DNA of 64,000 bases from Rhodoferax sp. (GTDB lineage: Bacteria > Pseudomonadota > Gammaproteobacteria > Burkholderiales > Burkholderiaceae_C), in assembly GCF_030646845.1 (NCBI RefSeq), contig NZ_JAUSLE010000063.1, positions 1 to 64,000 on the forward strand. The letters are read 5' to 3'. The notes beneath the pieces are model-generated. The model searched no databases, was not told where the DNA came from, and worked only from the letters and a program-made list of their open reading frames with translations. Position 1 is the stretch's first letter, and each line of letters starts with the position of its first letter. Shown piece by piece: positions 8,201 to 17,172 of the stretch. The position numbers were made by a program, and so were the translations under genes.

Positions 8201-10944
8201 ACCTTGACTTGCTCTTCCAATTCAGCAGCAACCAGATTGGCCTGTTCGGACTCTGCGGGCTCCATGCTCGCCAACTCGGGCAGATCGAAGTCCACGACGC
8301 TATCCAGAACAGCGTCAGCAGCCGTCTCCATGTCCGCCGCAGTATCTTCCTCTGGCGTCTCTGGCAGAGCTTCCCCGGCATCAGCTACCAATGCGGCGCC
8401 TTCGGCCTGTGGCGATTCACTCTCATCCGTCGCAATGGCCGCCAGGACGGGTGACTCCGTAACGGCAGCGATATCGCCAAAATCGAAATCATCCAGATCG
8501 AGCGGCATCTCGTCCACTGACGCCGCCAACGGCAAGTCGACACCGAGATCAATGGTTTGAGTTGAAGCGAAGTCAGGATAAGACTCGGGTTGTGGCGTTG
8601 ACACCTGCAGTTCTTCACCAGGAAACACAAGGTCAACCATCGTGTTGTCAACGCGAAGGCCATCTGCGGCCTTCCGGAATACCTGCGCACTCCACTGCGA
8701 GTCATCACCGTCAGCAATGTCCTGCACCCAGCGACCAAATCCATGCATGGTCTTGCCGCACAGGCCAATCAACTCATCGCTCGCTGGCTTTTGCTCTGCC
8801 AACCAGCTATTGAGCAATTGCTCCATGGACCAGGCAGCCTCACCAAACTCATTGAGACCCACCATCCGCGCGCTGCCCTTGAGCGTGTGGAAAGCCCGTC
8901 GAAGCGTCGTCTGCTGCCCCAAATCGGTGGCGTCTACAGCCAGGTCCTTGATGGCCCCCAGCCCGGTTTGAACCACTTCGCGCGCCTCTTCCAGAAAGAT
9001 ATCCTTCAACTCGCGCTCGTCTTCGTCCGGCAACTCGGCGGGGACCTCACTGGTCGCTTCCTGCGCTGGAACGGCCGCTGAAGCGGCCGCCTCAACGGCA
9101 GGGGCCGCCTCCTGTTCCACAACCGGCATCTCCACCGCCGCAAGTTGGTCGGTGGCAATAGGCTCGGCGGGCGTTGTCGTCTTCTCGCGCCCCATCAGGG
9201 GCTTGAATTCGCCCAGTTCTTCGTCATAGACAAAAAGTTTCTTGGCAAGCTCACGCTGATAGCTCAGCATGTCGATCAAAAACCCAAGGGCGCCCAGACT
9301 GTTGCCCAGTTTTTCGAAAATGCCCGTACGCGCGGATTCAGCGTCGATATCGTCGACCAGAAATTTATCGACACTATCCCGCATGCGCAACGATGCCAGT
9401 GCAGCCTGATCAAGACCCAGAACCGAGAAAACCCCCCGCATCTGCGCCAATTGGCTCGGAACCTCGTGCAGGGGCAATTTGTCGAGCGGATTGCGGAAAA
9501 ACGAGTCCAGAGATTTTTCGATCTCACCGAGCGTCGTTCGCAATTCGTCCACAACGCTGCCCATGATCTGGCGATCACTGACCCTGCGGTACAACTCTTC
9601 CATCCACCCCTCAAGCGGCTCAGGTTGCCCGCCGGCATTGACATGCTCCAGCCGCTTGGCGAGACTGGCACTGCGCTCGGCCATTTGGGAGTCTGTCGGA
9701 TCCAGATCCTCATAGGCAGCCTCGAGGTATAGCACCGCGGTCGCCACTTCCATGGCCAGTGCTGGCGTAGGCGCCTCGCCCGAGCGCGCTGTGATTTCGA
9801 TGGCCCGCGTCATGGCGCGCGCCAAGTCACCCCCTTCGGGGTGCAGCTTCAACACCGAATCGGTCACTAGGCTGAATTGATCCGTTGCCACCTTCAACCT
9901 GTTGGTGTCGCCTCCCGCGAGCGCAGACCAGGTCTCGGTAGCAGCCGCGATACGCTTGCGCGCCTGGACCAGTAACGCTGGATCGAAACGCCCGAACTGG
10001 GGTGTCTCGTAGTCAAATGACTTGGTCTGGGTTAAACCATAGGCCGAACGAACGGCTGCGAGCACAGGGGCATCTGCGACAGCTTTGGGAACAGCTTGCG
10101 CACAAAAGAACAGCAAATCCTGAACCAGCCGCTCGGAAATGCCTGCCTCACCACGTGCCAGCGTTCTATATTGAAGCAAAATTCTGGATGCGGCGCGTTT
10201 GCCGTAAACATCGGGGGGGCACAGGCCCAGAGACACCGCTTCAAAATAGGCGGCGCAAATCTTCCAGAAGACCCGTGGCTCCAGCGCACTTTGTCCGGCT
10301 GCAAAGCCCAGACTGATGCCGCGCATCGCTTTTGCGGCTGCCACGTCACCTGACTTGACGACTTTCAGGACATATTGGTCAATGCGAGCCCGAACTGACG
10401 AGTCGTAATCAAGAGGCACGACCCGTTCCGGCAAGACAACATCAATCCAGCGCCATTCGAGCGACCACAAGTCAGCCGGATGGACGCGATCATCACCAAC
10501 CAGCTCCAGTACATCGCGGTACTGGGGAAACAATGCAACAGCCGACGCGACTTTTCCCTTGAGAACCCCCTCCAGGTATTCGGTCAGCGCAAAACTGGCG
10601 CGCTCCACCTTGTTGGCCGCATCGTCGCTGCAAAGCTCAGGGCGCTGCACAAACCGCTGGGCGAGCGCCTCCATGGCGCGCAAGACCTTGGCCGGCGCCG
10701 CCATGCCCACCATCTCCAAGGCACCAACGGCCTGATGAAGTTGCTGCCGCGCGATGCGCAACTGGCTGGCGTCCAGCGCGGCCAGATCAGAGCCGCGTGC
10801 CAATTCGGCATCCCGCACAAACCGGCGAAGGGCCTTGGTCGCGCCATCGAGCGATTTGCGGAGCTCATCGAGCACCCAGGCCAACGGCCCAAGGTCATTG
10901 GTCACCAGTTCATTGTCGCCAGTCAGGGCAGCGTTCGGTTGCAT
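5209..10944 (-). CDS. chpA: ChpA/PilL hybrid chemotaxis histidine kinase of the type IV pilus system
   Basis: A 1911-residue CheA-like kinase, last gene of the pilGHIJ-chpA cluster; by analogy with Pseudomonas ChpA it feeds phosphate to PilG and PilH to control pilus extension and retraction. Visible in order: two degenerate Hpt-like helical regions without a usable histidine motif in the first 600 residues; Hpt with H-T-L-K-G-S-A-R-M-V-G near 690; a variant Hpt with H-S-L-S-G-S-S near 965; Hpt with H-T-L-K-G-S-A-R-L-A-G near 1180; dimer and kinase domain with L-L-R-N-A-V-A-H-G-I-E near 1480 and G-R-G-I-G-M-D-V-V near 1570; a CheW-like domain; and a receiver domain with V-V-D-D-S-I-T-V-R-R near 1790. 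Acidic and Ala/Glu/Pro-rich linkers separate the Hpt modules. I use the ATG at 10944, preceded by AGGAG; the frame also has an upstream TTG. Confidence 0.93.
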   Translation of the reverse strand: MQPNAALTGDNELVTNDLGPLAWVLDELRKSLDGATKALRRFVRDAELARGSDLAALDASQLRIARQQLHQAVGALEMVGMAAPAKVLRAMEALAQRFVQRPELCSDDAANKVERASFALTEYLEGVLKGKVASAVALFPQYRDVLELVGDDRVHPADLWSLEWRWIDVVLPERVVPLDYDSSVRARIDQYVLKVVKSGDVAAAKAMRGISLGFAAGQSALEPRVFWKICAAYFEAVSLGLCPPDVYGKRAASRILLQYRTLARGEAGISERLVQDLLFFCAQAVPKAVADAPVLAAVRSAYGLTQTKSFDYETPQFGRFDPALLVQARKRIAAATETWSALAGGDTNRLKVATDQFSLVTDSVLKLHPEGGDLARAMTRAIEITARSGEAPTPALAMEVATAVLYLEAAYEDLDPTDSQMAERSASLAKRLEHVNAGGQPEPLEGWMEELYRRVSDRQIMGSVVDELRTTLGEIEKSLDSFFRNPLDKLPLHEVPSQLAQMRGVFSVLGLDQAALASLRMRDSVDKFLVDDIDAESARTGIFEKLGNSLGALGFLIDMLSYQRELAKKLFVYDEELGEFKPLMGREKTTTPAEPIATDQLAAVEMPVVEQEAAPAVEAAASAAVPAQEATSEVPAELPDEDERELKDIFLEEAREVVQTGLGAIKDLAVDATDLGQQTTLRRAFHTLKGSARMVGLNEFGEAAWSMEQLLNSWLAEQKPASDELIGLCGKTMHGFGRWVQDIADGDDSQWSAQVFRKAADGLRVDNTMVDLVFPGEELQVSTPQPESYPDFASTQTIDLGVDLPLAASVDEMPLDLDDFDFGDIAAVTESPVLAAIATDESESPQAEGAALVADAGEALPETPEEDTAADMETAADAVLDSVVDFDLPELASMEPAESEQANLVAAELEEQVKVIGSLRIGIPLYNVYLNEADEWSRRLLTELSEWALELHRPVSDTTVGLAHSLSGSSATVGFLALSEIARALEQALQHVQLHAQGIPEHAQVFVAAAEDIRRLLHQFAAGFLKQPDREILDALKGILETEFPAIAAGVAENVYVEPLVEFDLDQMPGAEVAQDSEPEVSIALTPITAAADAAPVETDVTTSVSAPSDAGVGPRHALIDDEDDDIDVLDALDVDLFPIFEEEALELLPQLGGALRQWTARPDNLGARNEVLRVLHTLKGSARLAGAMRLGEMTHRMESAIEYLGTEYLQSAQLESLLTRFDAIQANLDQLRASPEQSLSLPEAGPVVEQALSTAPTSEAEPASAEPIAAFAATVLPAVPALAPLRHISNQTVRVRSQLLDRMVNQAGEVMITRSRLDARLGQLRGSLAELTGNLNRLRGQLRDIELQSESQMQSRLAQAKDSAQGFDPLEFDRFTRVQELTRMMAESVHDVATVQRNLQRTVEGTEDDLIAQARQARELQRDLLRTRMVEFEGISERLYGVVRQASKDSGKQVKLDIKGGSLDMDRGVLDRMAPAFEHLLRNAVAHGIEDPAARIAAGKPAAGTITINLHQQSNDVTVEFSDDGAGLDLDRIRQKALTDGHISGQESLTDSEVANLIFTPGFSTASQVTELAGRGIGMDVVRAEINALGGRIETSTERGLGTKFKLVLPLTTAVTQVVMLRMGDLVIGVPANLIEMVRRVPAADLERAYRDDVFEFGGEQVPFYWAGALLQASVNSSETRTKTLPVAIFRSAGQRLAAHVDEVLGNQEVVVKNLGPQLSRLPGLAGMSVLASGAVVLIYNPVALASVYGEQARQLKLHAEQGAGASSSGTTPQPSLMASVGQAPLVLVVDDSITVRRVTQRLLKREGFRVALAADGLQALERLQEEKPAVVLTDIEMPRMDGFDLTRNIRGDAKLRDLPIIMITSRIAEKHREHARELGVDHYLGKPYSEDELIGLVRQYCAALVETAE

Positions 10945-10988
10945 GGATTCGTGCACTCCTGGAGATAACAAGTTCAGATTGATGAGGG

Positions 10989-13268
10989 TCAGGCAATCTT
11001 GAACCGCGACACAGACTGGCGCAATTCTTCCGCCATCTTCGAGAGCTCGCGAACCTGGGCAGCGGTGGAACGCGTTCCCTCGCCCGTCTGCTCGGTCACG
11101 GCAAAGATGTGCTGAATGTTGTCAGCCACCACATTGGCCAGGTTCGCCTCGCGGGAGGTTGAATTGGAAATTTGTTCGATCAACTCAGCCAGACGACGAG
11201 ACACCTGGTCAATCTCGGTCAAGGCGGTACCGGCGTTGTCAGACAGCTTCGCCCCCTCGACCACGCCCTGGGTCGACCGTTCCATGGCGCCCACCGCATC
11301 CTGGGTGTCAGTCTGAATCGCCTTGACCAGCGCAGAAATCTGGCGCGTCGCATCGGCCGATCGCTCGGCAAGTCGCTGCACCTCTTCGGCCACCACCGAA
11401 AAGCCCCGACCGGCCTCACCGGCCGACGCGGCCTGAATGGCAGCATTCAGCGCCAGCACGTTCGTCTGCTCGGTAATGTCGGAGATCAGCTCCGTGATTT
11501 CACCAATTTCCTGGGACGACTCACCCAGGCGCTTGATCCGCTTGGACGTTTCCTGAATCTGGTCCCGAATCGAATTCATACCACCAATGGCATTTTGCAC
11601 GGCCTGAAGTCCGACCTCGGCTGCCTGCAACGACTGCCTGGCCACTGATGCGGATTCCTGCGCCTGGACGGACACCTCATTGATCCGGGAAGCCATCTCC
11701 ACCACTGATCGGCCGGTTTCCCGAATTTCATGCAATTGCTCATTGGAGGCGGCCAGCAATTCCGTTGAAGTGTTGTCCACATCAGCTGTGGTTTGGGCGA
11801 CGCGGGCCACCGTGCTTTGCACGTTACCCACCAGCGACCGCAGTTCCTCAACCGTATAGTTCACTGAATCGGCAATGGCGCCCGTGATGTCCTCGGTGAC
11901 AGTGGCTTCCTGCGTCAAATCTCCTTCGGCGACCGTTTGCAGCTCGTTCATCAGGCGCAAAATGGCCGCCTGGTTGGCATCATTTACCCGCTTCGCCTCC
12001 TGCTCCTGACGCTCGGCATCCTGACGCTGCGCCTCAGCGGAGATCTGACGCTTGCGGCTGTCCAACAACTGGACATATGACAGGCCACCCGCGCACAACA
12101 AGGCAAAAAACGCAGACCCCACCAGCAACGACAAGGCTCCGCCGCCCAGACCCGTATGCGCTGACAGTTTGTCCTGCAGCTCCTGGAGATTCCGACGCAG
12201 CGGTTCGCTGTCCGCAATGATTGAAACCTGCGCCTCACGTGCGGAGACAAGACCCTGCAAATTTCCCAGAATGGCCCCGGCCTGCGTACGTGTCTCTTCG
12301 TAAAGCTTGATCAAGGCAGCCAGTTGCTCACGCGTTTGCGGGTCTTTTGACGCGGTCAATCGCAACTCGGGGCTGCCATCAAGCATGCCCTGCGCAATTT
12401 CCTTGAACGAGTTCAAATCCTTTCCCAGCAGGAAAACCGCCTCCGGGCTCACGCCCTCCACGGTCAAGAACTCGTTGGACGACTTGCCGATACGCTGTGT
12501 CAGCATCACGAGCTGGCCTGCAGCAGATATCTCTGTCGCTGGCGCGTTCTGCTGCAACTTGAGGGATGACACCGTCTCGGCGATTTCCAGAAGATCTGAA
12601 GACTGGCGGTTGATGAGACGAAGGGCTGCGCCCACCTGCGTCAGGATCTTCTGCTGCGACATCACGATCGCTGCGTTCTTCTCGGCCCGCTCCACCAAGG
12701 GCGTAATTTTTTCCAATTCAGGCAGGTATTCTTCGCCCAAGGCATCCAGACGCATCTGCTCATCACCCGCCTTCAAACCACGTACCGAGTTTGCCAGAAC
12801 ATCCGAGCTCTCCTTGACGTCCGGAAATGCCTGCGCACCACCCACCAGCGCCTGTGAAACTGACTTCGCCAGTCGTTGTGACTGCATCAGGGACTGGCCC
12901 GTAGCCCCCAACTGCTGCGCCACCCGGTCCGCCCGGCTCAATGCAAACATGGTCACAATGGCCAGCAAGACCAGCGCCAGACCCAATATGATCGACAACA
13001 GCCGTTGATGCTGGACCACCGTTTTCTTTCCCAGAACCGGAAGGGCAATAAGTTCGGCCGATTCCTCAGCGGACACATCGTCTTTTGCCGGCTCGGGCCT
13101 GACAGGTGCGGCGGCAACTGGCAGCTCGTTGTCCGGAGCCTCCTGCATTTGCTCGGTCACCATCGGATCCACGGTGGCGTCCGGCATGCCAAGACTCAAG
13201 CGGGAGTCCAGTTCGGACTCGGGTCCTTTTTTGGCAAACAGATTTTTGAGTTGATCGACGACGGACAT
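10989..13268 (-). CDS. pilJ: PilJ methyl-accepting chemotaxis transducer
   Basis: A 759-residue membrane chemoreceptor for the pilus system. It has an N-terminal cytoplasmic stretch of about 85 residues rich in Ala/Pro/Glu, a first membrane segment near 90-110 (L-L-S-I-I-L-G-L-A-L-V-L-L-A-I-V), a periplasmic helical PilJ-type sensor region with repeated L-M-x-Q-R/L-T-Q-R-I segments, and a second membrane segment near 380-405. After a HAMP-like linker comes the MCP signalling coiled coil with its conserved hairpin tip (N-A-A-I-Q-A-A-S-A-G-E-A-G-R-G-F-S-V-V-A). The long N-terminal cytoplasmic extension is more than most chemoreceptors have. It sits 21 bases after pilI and 44 before chpA. Confidence 0.95.
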   Translation of the reverse strand: MSVVDQLKNLFAKKGPESELDSRLSLGMPDATVDPMVTEQMQEAPDNELPVAAAPVRPEPAKDDVSAEESAELIALPVLGKKTVVQHQRLLSIILGLALVLLAIVTMFALSRADRVAQQLGATGQSLMQSQRLAKSVSQALVGGAQAFPDVKESSDVLANSVRGLKAGDEQMRLDALGEEYLPELEKITPLVERAEKNAAIVMSQQKILTQVGAALRLINRQSSDLLEIAETVSSLKLQQNAPATEISAAGQLVMLTQRIGKSSNEFLTVEGVSPEAVFLLGKDLNSFKEIAQGMLDGSPELRLTASKDPQTREQLAALIKLYEETRTQAGAILGNLQGLVSAREAQVSIIADSEPLRRNLQELQDKLSAHTGLGGGALSLLVGSAFFALLCAGGLSYVQLLDSRKRQISAEAQRQDAERQEQEAKRVNDANQAAILRLMNELQTVAEGDLTQEATVTEDITGAIADSVNYTVEELRSLVGNVQSTVARVAQTTADVDNTSTELLAASNEQLHEIRETGRSVVEMASRINEVSVQAQESASVARQSLQAAEVGLQAVQNAIGGMNSIRDQIQETSKRIKRLGESSQEIGEITELISDITEQTNVLALNAAIQAASAGEAGRGFSVVAEEVQRLAERSADATRQISALVKAIQTDTQDAVGAMERSTQGVVEGAKLSDNAGTALTEIDQVSRRLAELIEQISNSTSREANLANVVADNIQHIFAVTEQTGEGTRSTAAQVRELSKMAEELRQSVSRFKIA

Positions 13269-13289
13269 AGTGAGACCTTAGATAGAGAC

Positions 13290-13820
13290 TTAAGCGCTAA
13301 TGCTGAGAAATTCGGGGAGTTGGGACAAAGACCGCAGGTTGATTTCCTGCCAATGCATGCCATTGAGGTCAGTGAACCGGTTTCCAAAAAAGACAGGAGA
13401 CCCTTCAGGCGGTACAGTGGCATCGGTGAATGCTTCACGCTTGCGCAACCCCGCCAAGCCATCCACCATCAAAGCGCAATTGAGTTCCAGCGCCGCATTG
13501 AATGTAATGACGCTGGACTCGGCGAGCGACTGCTCGCTTCTTGCCCGCATCGACCCATCCCCCATGAAAGTAGCCAGGTCGACCACGCCGTAAAGACCGC
13601 CACGGAGATTGACCACCCCCATGAACCATGGGCGGGAATAGGGCACCAGCTGAATATTGGCCAGGGGGAATATCTCGCCAGATTGCGCCAGCGGGAAGAG
13701 ATAGTTTGACTCACCCGCCCTGACGGCCAGCCACGAGGCTGAAACGCCCTCTGAACGAGCGGCCTGCAATCGGCTGGCAAGACGGGTCTGGAGTTCTCGG
13801 AGAGCTTCGCGATTAGCCAT
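13290..13820 (-). CDS. pilI: PilI CheW-like adaptor
   Basis: A 176-residue CheW-domain protein expected to link PilJ to ChpA. Conserved CheW features include the segment around G-E-S-N-Y-L-F-P-L-A-Q-S-G-E-I and the pair V-P-Y-S-R-P-W-F-M-G-V-V-N-L-R-G-G-L-Y-G-V-V-D-L. It lies between pilH (15-base gap) and pilJ (21-base gap) in the order found in other type IV pilus chemosensory clusters. Confidence 0.94.
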   Translation of the reverse strand: MANREALRELQTRLASRLQAARSEGVSASWLAVRAGESNYLFPLAQSGEIFPLANIQLVPYSRPWFMGVVNLRGGLYGVVDLATFMGDGSMRARSEQSLAESSVITFNAALELNCALMVDGLAGLRKREAFTDATVPPEGSPVFFGNRFTDLNGMHWQEINLRSLSQLPEFLSISA

Positions 13821-13835
13821 GCGGTCCTGAGGATC

Positions 13836-14201
13836 TCAGCCCAAAGCCCTGATCTTGACGAACAGCTCGGCCGCATCGACCGGTTTGGTGATGTAGTCAC
13901 GCGCCCCCTGACGCATACCCCACACCCTGTCAGTCTCGAGACTCTTGCTGGTGCACATGATGATCGGAATGTCTGCGTATTCAGGCGTGCGGTTGATGGC
14001 TCGCGTCAGTTGAAACCCATTTTGGCCAGGCATCACCACATCCATCAGGATCAGATCAGGCTTTTCTTCGGAGAGTCGGCGAAAAGCTTCATCGGCACCC
14101 TCTGCGGTGCGGACCGACATGCCGTTTTTTTGCAACAGATCCGTCATGAACATCAACTCGGTTTTGGAGTCGTCCACGATCAGTACTTTTTGGATAGCCA
14201 T
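13836..14201 (-). CDS. pilH: PilH single-domain response regulator
   Basis: A 121-residue CheY-like receiver. The acidic pocket and phosphorylation site appear as V-L-I-V-D-D-S-K-T-E, L-I-L-M-D-V-V-M-P-G-Q-N-G-F-Q, with C-T-S-K-S and the late lysine in Y-I-T-K-P. The start is the ATG at 14201, whose A is shared with the pilG stop (TGATG), so the two are translationally coupled. The open frame continues upstream but that part is inside pilG. PilH is known in Pseudomonas to work with retraction ATPases. Confidence 0.95.
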   Translation of the reverse strand: MAIQKVLIVDDSKTELMFMTDLLQKNGMSVRTAEGADEAFRRLSEEKPDLILMDVVMPGQNGFQLTRAINRTPEYADIPIIMCTSKSLETDRVWGMRQGARDYITKPVDAAELFVKIRALG

Positions 14202-14623
14202 CAATTTACTCCTTGCGTCACTGCGCCAAACTGCTGCACAGCCTGCAACAACTGGTCTTTGGTGAACGGTTTTGTCAAATAATCCTGTGCCCCGACCATT
14301 CGCCCACGCGCCTTGTCGAAAACGCCATCCTTGGAAGACAGCATGACAATGGGAACGCCAGCAAAGCGGGCATTGCGCTTGATGATGGCGCAGGTCTGGT
14401 AGCCGTCCAGCCTGGGCATCAGAATGTCGCAAAAAATGAGATGGGGCTGGTAATCATTGACCTTGGCGAGGGCGTCAAAACCATCCTCCGCGAGCGTCAC
14501 TTCATGCCCACCCTGCTTGAGAAAAATCTCGGCGCTGCGCCGGATGGTATTGCTGTCGTCAATCACCAAAACTTTGAAAGTCGATCCAGTCGTATTCACA
14601 AAACAATGCTCCTGAATTGACAT
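14201..14623 (-). CDS. pilG: PilG single-domain response regulator
   Basis: A 140-residue CheY-like receiver with V-L-V-I-D-D-S-N-T-I-R-R, L-I-F-C-D-I-L-M-P-R-L-D-G-Y-Q and Y-L-T-K-P-F. It has about 17 residues ahead of the receiver fold. It overlaps pilH by one base and follows the rubredoxin gene by 40 bases on the same strand, so the whole cluster may start from the promoter in front of the rubredoxin gene. In Pseudomonas PilG promotes pilus extension. Confidence 0.94.
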   Translation of the reverse strand: MSIQEHCFVNTTGSTFKVLVIDDSNTIRRSAEIFLKQGGHEVTLAEDGFDALAKVNDYQPHLIFCDILMPRLDGYQTCAIIKRNARFAGVPIVMLSSKDGVFDKARGRMVGAQDYLTKPFTKDQLLQAVQQFGAVTQGVN

Positions 14624-14663
14624 TTAACAATACTGAAGGTGCGCATCCTCAACAGAATAAGCT

Positions 14664-14837
14664 TCATATTTGCACCATTTCGAAATCTTCCTTACGAGCA
14701 CCACATTCAGGGCATGTCCAGTTGACAGGCACGTCGCGCCACAGGGTGCCTGGCACAACGCCATGCTCTGGGTCGCCTGTTGCTTCGTCATAGATCCAGC
14801 CACAAATCAGACACATCCATGTTTTAGTCTCGGTCAC
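14664..14837 (-). CDS. rubA: Rubredoxin, GTG start
   Basis: A 57-residue one-iron electron carrier read by hand on the minus strand. Two iron-binding cysteine pairs are visible: M-C-L-I-C-G-W-I-Y-D-E near residue 9 and T-C-P-E-C-G-A-R-K near residue 41, with the usual aromatic residues and the G-D-P-E-H-G-V-V-P-G-T turn. No ATG fits, so the start is the GTG at 14837. It lies upstream of pilG on the same strand and diverges from the thiD-like gene. A rubredoxin next to thiD or pilG is a recurring arrangement in betaproteobacteria; a link to pili is not implied. Confidence 0.93.
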   Translation of the reverse strand: MTETKTWMCLICGWIYDEATGDPEHGVVPGTLWRDVPVNWTCPECGARKEDFEMVQI

Positions 14838-14951
14838 AGCTTAAGGGGCCTTCGAATAGAATGCAATCATTGAATAAAGACGGCATCGCGATCTGCGCGC
14901 CGCACGCCTCAACGTGCGATATTCTGCCTGAAGAAAATCACAGGCTTTCTC

Positions 14952-15884
14952 ATGTTTCCCCCCACGGTTTCCCTAATTGCCGAAGACCAGCCTCCAGAAA
15001 TGCGTCCCGCATGCGTCCTGGTGTTCAATGCCAACGACCCCAGCGGCGCCGGCGGCATTGCGGGTGATGTCGCAGCGATCGCATCCGTAGGAGCGCACGC
15101 ACTGCCCATCTTGACCGGGGCGTATGCACGAGACACGGCAGAGATTTTTGACCACTTTTCACTCGACGAAGATGCTGTGGCAGAGCAGGCCCGCGCGGTA
15201 CTTGAGGACGTTCCGGTGCAGGTGATCAAGGTGGGATTTGCGGGCTCGCCGGAGAACCTCAGTGCCATTGCAGGCATCGCTACGGACTACGCGGATGTGC
15301 CCTTAGTCGCCTACATGCCCGACCTCTCCTGGTGGGATGAAGTCCAGATCGACCTGTACCTGGATGCCTTCAAAGAATTAATATTGCCTCAGACCACGGT
15401 GTTGGTCGGAAACCACAGTACCTTGTGGCGCTGGTTACTTCCCGACTGGACGACGGAACGAAGTCCGGGCGCAAGGGACCTCGCCCGCGCCGCGCATGAG
15501 CTGGGCGTGCCCTATACGTTGGTGACAGGCATTCCGTTGCCAGACCAGTTCATTGACAACGTCCTGGCGAGCCCCCAGGCCGTACTGGCAAATGAGAAGT
15601 TTGAGCGATTCGAAGCGGTTTTTTCAGGCGCTGGCGACACCCTGTCGGCCGCGCTCGCCGCCCTGCTCGCCAGCGGTGACGACTTGTCGGAGGCCTTCAC
15701 GGAAGCATTAAGCTACCTGGATCGCTGCTTGGCCGGGGGTTTTCGCCCCGGCATGGGGCATGTCGTGCCGGACCGGCTTTTTTGGGCGCAGCCTGAAGAT
15801 GATCCGGACGCGGAGATCGACCAAGACTCCTCATCCTCCTCCATTTCCACCCTGGAACTCCCTCCCCATGACACAAAACATTGA
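14952..15884 (+). CDS. thiD: ThiD-like hydroxymethylpyrimidine kinase family protein, divergent
   Basis: A 310-residue ribokinase-fold protein. It keeps the N-terminal glycine block as [14 protein letters not shown] (family usual: A-G-S-D-x-S-G-G-A-G-I) and the C-terminal anion hole [10 protein letters not shown]. The central substrate part departs from typical ThiD: the usual K-x-G-M-L is K-V-G-F-A-G, and the V-x-D-P-V strand reads [10 protein letters not shown]. The last 30 residues are an acidic and serine-rich tail overlapping the start of hemL by 17 bases. I keep the ThiD name for the family; whether it phosphorylates HMP-P is unproven. I looked for a TPP riboswitch in the 110 bases upstream and saw none. 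Confidence 0.75.
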   Translation: MFPPTVSLIAEDQPPEMRPACVLVFNANDPSGAGGIAGDVAAIASVGAHALPILTGAYARDTAEIFDHFSLDEDAVAEQARAVLEDVPVQVIKVGFAGSPENLSAIAGIATDYADVPLVAYMPDLSWWDEVQIDLYLDAFKELILPQTTVLVGNHSTLWRWLLPDWTTERSPGARDLARAAHELGVPYTLVTGIPLPDQFIDNVLASPQAVLANEKFERFEAVFSGAGDTLSAALAALLASGDDLSEAFTEALSYLDRCLAGGFRPGMGHVVPDRLFWAQPEDDPDAEIDQDSSSSSISTLELPPHDTKH

Positions 15885-17172
15885 TAACAACATTTCGCTG
15901 TTTGAACGCGCCAAGCGGGTGATCCCCGGTGGCGTCAATTCGCCGGTACGGGCCTTCAAGGCCGTTGGTGGCACGCCCCGCTTTATCAAACGCGCCCACG
16001 GCGCCTATTTCTGGGATGCCAACGACCAGCGCTACATCGACTACATCGGTTCCTGGGGCCCGATGATTCTGGGCCACGGTCATCCGGCGGTCGTCAAGGC
16101 CGTACAGGACGCGGTGCTGGAAGGCTTTTCCTTCGGCGCACCGACTGAGCGCGAAGTTGAACTGGCGGAAGAAATACTGCGCCTGGTTCCTTCCATGGAC
16201 ATGGTGCGCCTGGTCAGTTCGGGCACGGAAGCGGCCATGAGCGCCATCCGTCTGGCGCGCGGCGCAACTGGCCGCAGCAAACTGATCAAGTTTGAAGGCT
16301 GCTACCACGGCCATGCCGATGCGTTGCTGGTCAAGGCCGGCTCCGGGCTGGCGACGTTTGGCAACGCCACCAGCGCCGGCGTGCCGCCTGAAGTGGTGCA
16401 GCACACGCTGGTCCTTGAATACAACAACCTCCAACAGCTCGAAGAGGCCTTTGCCCTGCATGGCCGCGAACTGGCGTGCTTGATGATCGAGCCGATTGCG
16501 GGCAACATGAACTTCGTGCGCGCCTCCGTCCCCTTCATCAAACGCTGCCGCGAGCTGTGCACCCAGTACGGCGCCCTGCTGGTGTTTGACGAAGTCATGA
16601 CCGGCTTCAGAGTGGCGCTGGGCGGCGCGCAAAGCGTCTATGCCCGCGACATCCCCGGCTTTGAGCCCGACATGACGGTGATGGGCAAGGTGATTGGCGG
16701 CGGCATGCCACTGGCGGCCTTTGGCGCCAAGCGTGCGGTGATGGAGTTGATGGCGCCACAAGGCCCGGTGTATCAGGCGGGCACCCTCAGCGGCAACCCG
16801 GTGGCGACCGCCTGCGGCTTGGCCACCTTGCGCGAAATTCAAAAGCCGGGTTTCTATGAAGACCTGTCCCGCAAAACCCGGGCGCTCAGCCAGGGCCTCA
16901 CAGCGGCCGCAGCCGCCGCAGGCGTGCCGTTCAGCGCCGACAGCGAAGGCGGCATGTTCGGCTTCTTCCTGTTCGACGCCCTGCCGCAGAACTACGCCCG
17001 CGTCATGACCACCGACAGCGCCCGCTTCAACAAGGTCTTCCACGGCCTCCTGGACCGCGGTGTCTACATTGCACCGGCACTGTATGAAGCCGGCTTTGTG
17101 AGCGCTGCGCACACCGATGACGACATTGCTGGAACGGTTGCTGTTGCGGCTGAAGTCTTTAAATCGCTATAA
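15868..17172 (+). CDS. hemL: Glutamate-1-semialdehyde 2,1-aminomutase
   Basis: A 434-residue PLP enzyme that converts glutamate-1-semialdehyde to 5-aminolevulinate in the C5 route to haem. Recognisable parts are the start [21 protein letters not shown], the PLP phosphate site [15 protein letters not shown], and the Schiff-base lysine in G-K-V-I-G-G-G-M-P. The start is the ATG at 15868; the frame is open upstream inside thiD. The stop codon TAA (17170-17172) lies inside a copy of the dispersed repeat, so the last two or three codons are repeat-derived. Confidence 0.97.
   Translation: MTQNIDNNISLFERAKRVIPGGVNSPVRAFKAVGGTPRFIKRAHGAYFWDANDQRYIDYIGSWGPMILGHGHPAVVKAVQDAVLEGFSFGAPTEREVELAEEILRLVPSMDMVRLVSSGTEAAMSAIRLARGATGRSKLIKFEGCYHGHADALLVKAGSGLATFGNATSAGVPPEVVQHTLVLEYNNLQQLEEAFALHGRELACLMIEPIAGNMNFVRASVPFIKRCRELCTQYGALLVFDEVMTGFRVALGGAQSVYARDIPGFEPDMTVMGKVIGGGMPLAAFGAKRAVMELMAPQGPVYQAGTLSGNPVATACGLATLREIQKPGFYEDLSRKTRALSQGLTAAAAAAGVPFSADSEGGMFGFFLFDALPQNYARVMTTDSARFNKVFHGLLDRGVYIAPALYEAGFVSAAHTDDDIAGTVAVAAEVFKSL

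Noticed and set aside
14838..14951. Possible TPP riboswitch before the thiD-like gene
   Set aside because: I looked for the conserved CUGAGA and ACCUGA-type elements and found none in this short divergent region.
15697..17112. Long minus-strand frame of 471 codons
   Set aside because: It is antisense to hemL and typical of high-GC shadow frames (His/Arg/Gln-rich).
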